From assembly GCA_947487925.1 (NCBI GenBank), contig CANLCA010000120.1:1-7664 (forward strand): a stretch of DNA of 7,664 nt, given 5' to 3'. The stretch comes from Verrucomicrobiales bacterium. GTDB lineage: Bacteria > Verrucomicrobiota > Verrucomicrobiia > Limisphaerales > F1-80-MAGS106. A program made the position numbers and the translations under genes. The notes beneath the pieces were generated by a model. That model was given only the letters and a program-made list of their open reading frames with translations. It was not told the origin of the DNA and did no database searches. Shown in pieces: positions 5,684-7,664 of this stretch (positions within the stretch are counted from its first letter, which is position 1; each line of letters begins with the position of its first letter).

Positions 5684-7664
5684 CAGGCGGAAGAATCGGT
5701 GATGGCGGACCACGTCCACAGTCACCGTGTTCTGCTCCTCGATGACTGTGACCGCATCAGGGACAGGCTGCCAAGAGGAGGCATCGGAAAGGGTCTCAGC
5801 GCTTTCCAAGCGGTAATCTTTCACGGAGGAAGGCCAGGCCAACCGCAGCCGTTGGCCCACCACCGACCAGACCAGACTCGGAGCGGCCGGCTCCTTGACC
5901 ATGCCAGGCAACCCGCTCACCATAAACGTGCCGCTGACTGGTTTGAAGTTGTATTGGGAATCCACGCGGGAGGTTCCTCCCGTGACGAACAAACGGCCAT
6001 CCCTCAACAGCGCCGCCGCGCTGCTGCCGGGGTAGTAGCTGGTGACACTCAACTCCTCTGAAGCGACACGCTCACCCGTGTCCAGCTCGACGAGCTGAAC
6101 GCGGAAGACCAAATTCGCCCCGCCATTCGTGTTGTAGCCTGACAGGAAATAAACCGCGCTACCGTCGGACGCCACAACGCCCGGCCAGACACCCACTTTC
6201 TCGGTGAAAACAGGCTGCATCGACCGCTTCGTGAATTGTTTCGTGACCGGATCAAACAAGGCCAGGACCACTTCCGTGATGTTATTCGCTGTGCGCGACG
6301 CCAGAAAGGCATAGTGCCCATCCGCTGTTTGGAAATCGTCGATTGGACGATCGAGGTCCGTCCGCAAAGCCCAGCCTGTCTCGCCCGCGAACACGGTCGA
6401 GGCCAGAGTTGTGAAGGCATTCTGCGCGGGATCATACTGCTCGACGGTTTCGATAAAGGACGGACTGCCATAGACACCCATCCCTCCTGCAATGACAGCC
6501 TTTCCATCGGCTGCTGGCAGCACAATAGGCGCCGCTCGCGGGGTCTTCAGTGGACCCGTCACGACAAATGTCCGGCTGGTCGGGTCGTAGAGTTCACCAA
6601 AGGTAGTGCTGTTGCTGTCATACCAGCCACCCACGATCAATACTTTGCCATTGGCCAAAAGTGCGCCATGACTTTGTGTGCGCCGCCAGGTCATGGAGGT
6701 GCCGGTGGAAGCCACGGTGCCATCGACGGGATTGAATATCTGGGCGGTGCTGTATCCTGGGGCCACGCCGAGGTTGGCAGCCCCTCCGGCCATTAAGTAG
6801 CGGCCATCGGCAAGGCGCACCAAAGCGCCGCTGTCGAAGGTGAAAGGAGTCGAGACCAAGCTGAAGAGATCCGTGTCCGGACGCCAGATTTCAATCGAGT
6901 TCAGAGACACAAACCCTTCCCCATGCCCTCCAAACACCACGACCCGGCCATCGGGCAGCTCGGTGATGGAATGGCCCATTCGCGCCACTTTCATGTTTGG
7001 ACCAGGCAGCATGGTCGTGGGAATCCCACCCGGCGTCTGCAGTTCAACGAGAGTGACCGCATCCGGCACGGTTGGCGGTTGTTCCCAATAGCCCACCCCA
7101 TCGGCCGCGAGACTGAAGAAAGAGTAAGTGTTCCCACCCTCGCCGGAGAACTCTGCGCTGGTGTTTGTGGTGTTGTTCAACCACAGGCCGAACGGTCCTT
7201 GGTTGGTTGAGACAAACAGACTGTAACCGGCCACTCCCGCACCAAGCCCATCCTGCCCCGTCCAACTCACGGTGAACGTGGCCGGACTAGTGGCAGGGAG
7301 CGAGGCGACGTGGCTGGAGGGCGTCAGGCCGTCCACGGCATTGGTGATGGGGGGGGTGTCGATTCGAGCATTGGTATCGAAAACAATCGAGGCCATGGCC
7401 TGGATTCGTGAACCGTCGGTTGAATGGGTGCGCGGTCGAACACTATAGCGCACCCAACCTTCGCCCGCTGGAGCGTTGGTGTTTGGGGGCAGGAATCCCG
7501 CCAAAGGATCTTCTGGCTCACCACCCGTCACGGGATCAATGGACGTGAAGGTCCAAAGGACCAGACCATTGGTGAAATTGAACTCGGCCTTTACATCAAC
7601 ATAGAGTCCGAGGGTATGGGTCACATCCACTCTGGTGGAGTAGTTTTGGCGACCCTTGGGCACA
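5669..7664 (-). CDS. Large extracellular Kelch-propeller protein, N-terminus cut by window edge
   Basis: At least 664 residues are visible; the frame is open to the right edge, so the GTG at 7663 is probably internal and the true start lies outside. Counting from there: residues 12-112 form a domain with VLWTFTSIDPVTG, DPLAGFLPPNTN and ASIVFDTNARIDTPPI, which I recognise from long surface proteins of PVC and other environmental bacteria. Residues 120-195 look like a fibronectin III or Ig-like domain (TVSWTGQDG, YSLFVSTN). Residues 225-565 carry Kelch blades ending in GG: DGRVVVFGG, DGRYLMAGG, NGKVLIVGG, DGKAVIAGG and DGRLFVTGG. Residues 593-662 match the short C-terminal domain of many Verrucomicrobia exported proteins (LRLAWPSS..YRLESAETL..SSW, RFFRL). 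The visible part has no cysteine. It probably acts as an extracellular binding or adhesion protein (inference). It converges on the FG-GAP gene, with 19 bases between stops. Confidence 0.88.
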   Translation of the reverse strand, partial: VPKGRQNYSTRVDVTHTLGLYVDVKAEFNFTNGLVLWTFTSIDPVTGGEPEDPLAGFLPPNTNAPAGEGWVRYSVRPRTHSTDGSRIQAMASIVFDTNARIDTPPITNAVDGLTPSSHVASLPATSPATFTVSWTGQDGLGAGVAGYSLFVSTNQGPFGLWLNNTTNTSAEFSGEGGNTYSFFSLAADGVGYWEQPPTVPDAVTLVELQTPGGIPTTMLPGPNMKVARMGHSITELPDGRVVVFGGHGEGFVSLNSIEIWRPDTDLFSLVSTPFTFDSGALVRLADGRYLMAGGAANLGVAPGYSTAQIFNPVDGTVASTGTSMTWRRTQSHGALLANGKVLIVGGWYDSNSTTFGELYDPTSRTFVVTGPLKTPRAAPIVLPAADGKAVIAGGMGVYGSPSFIETVEQYDPAQNAFTTLASTVFAGETGWALRTDLDRPIDDFQTADGHYAFLASRTANNITEVVLALFDPVTKQFTKRSMQPVFTEKVGVWPGVVASDGSAVYFLSGYNTNGGANLVFRVQLVELDTGERVASEELSVTSYYPGSSAAALLRDGRLFVTGGTSRVDSQYNFKPVSGTFMVSGLPGMVKEPAAPSLVWSVVGQRLRLAWPSSVKDYRLESAETLSDASSWQPVPDAVTVIEEQNTVTVDVVRHHRFFRLNKAQ

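Noticed and set aside
5447..6061. A 204-codon plus-strand ORF spanning the end of the FG-GAP gene
   Set aside because: It crosses the TAA of one gene and lies antisense to the Kelch gene. It has no start signal or recognisable motif.
5900..7000. The Kelch protein as a galactose oxidase-type copper radical enzyme
   Set aside because: The copper radical cofactor needs a Tyr-Cys crosslink, and the 664 visible residues contain no cysteine.

Overview
The window (G+C-rich, by eye about 60%) looks like a chromosomal fragment of a free-living bacterium of the PVC group, most probably Verrucomicrobiota near Pedosphaera. The pointers are a c554-type multiheme cytochrome, a very large two-module FG-GAP/ASPIC secreted protein, and a Kelch protein with an SWP..YRLE..FFRL C-terminal domain common in Verrucomicrobiota. 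The taxonomic call is inference from protein style, not from a marker gene.

Layout. (1) Positions 1-1852, minus strand: a two-gene operon. The first gene (1319-1852) encodes a small four-helix membrane protein of unknown function. Its stop overlaps the start of the second gene by an ATGA junction. The second gene (1322 down to and past position 1) is a membrane-anchored multiheme c-type cytochrome with six CXXCH motifs visible before the window cuts it. (2) Positions 1853-1935: a short divergent intergenic region with a possible promoter facing right. (3) Positions 1936-5649, plus strand: a 1237-residue secreted protein with 13 FG-GAP/VCBS calcium loops in two modules, each closed by an ASPIC/UnbV-like domain. 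(4) Positions 5650-5668: a 19-base gap between convergent stops, with a weak terminator-like hairpin beside it. (5) Positions 5669-7664, minus strand: the C-terminal 664 or more residues of a large extracellular Kelch propeller protein, cut by the right edge.

How the genes may work together. All four products are predicted to be membrane-bound or exported. The cytochrome and the four-helix protein are translationally coupled and probably form an electron-transfer unit at the cytoplasmic membrane with the hemes on the periplasmic side. The two giant beta-propeller proteins are probably surface or secreted binding proteins. Nothing in the sequence ties them functionally to the cytochrome beyond proximity. 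I see no tRNA, rRNA, CRISPR array, insertion sequence or phage gene. The most interesting part is the cytochrome/four-helix pair: the cytochrome has no complete open reading frame in the window and is easily missed, and its partner has histidines placed as possible heme ligands.
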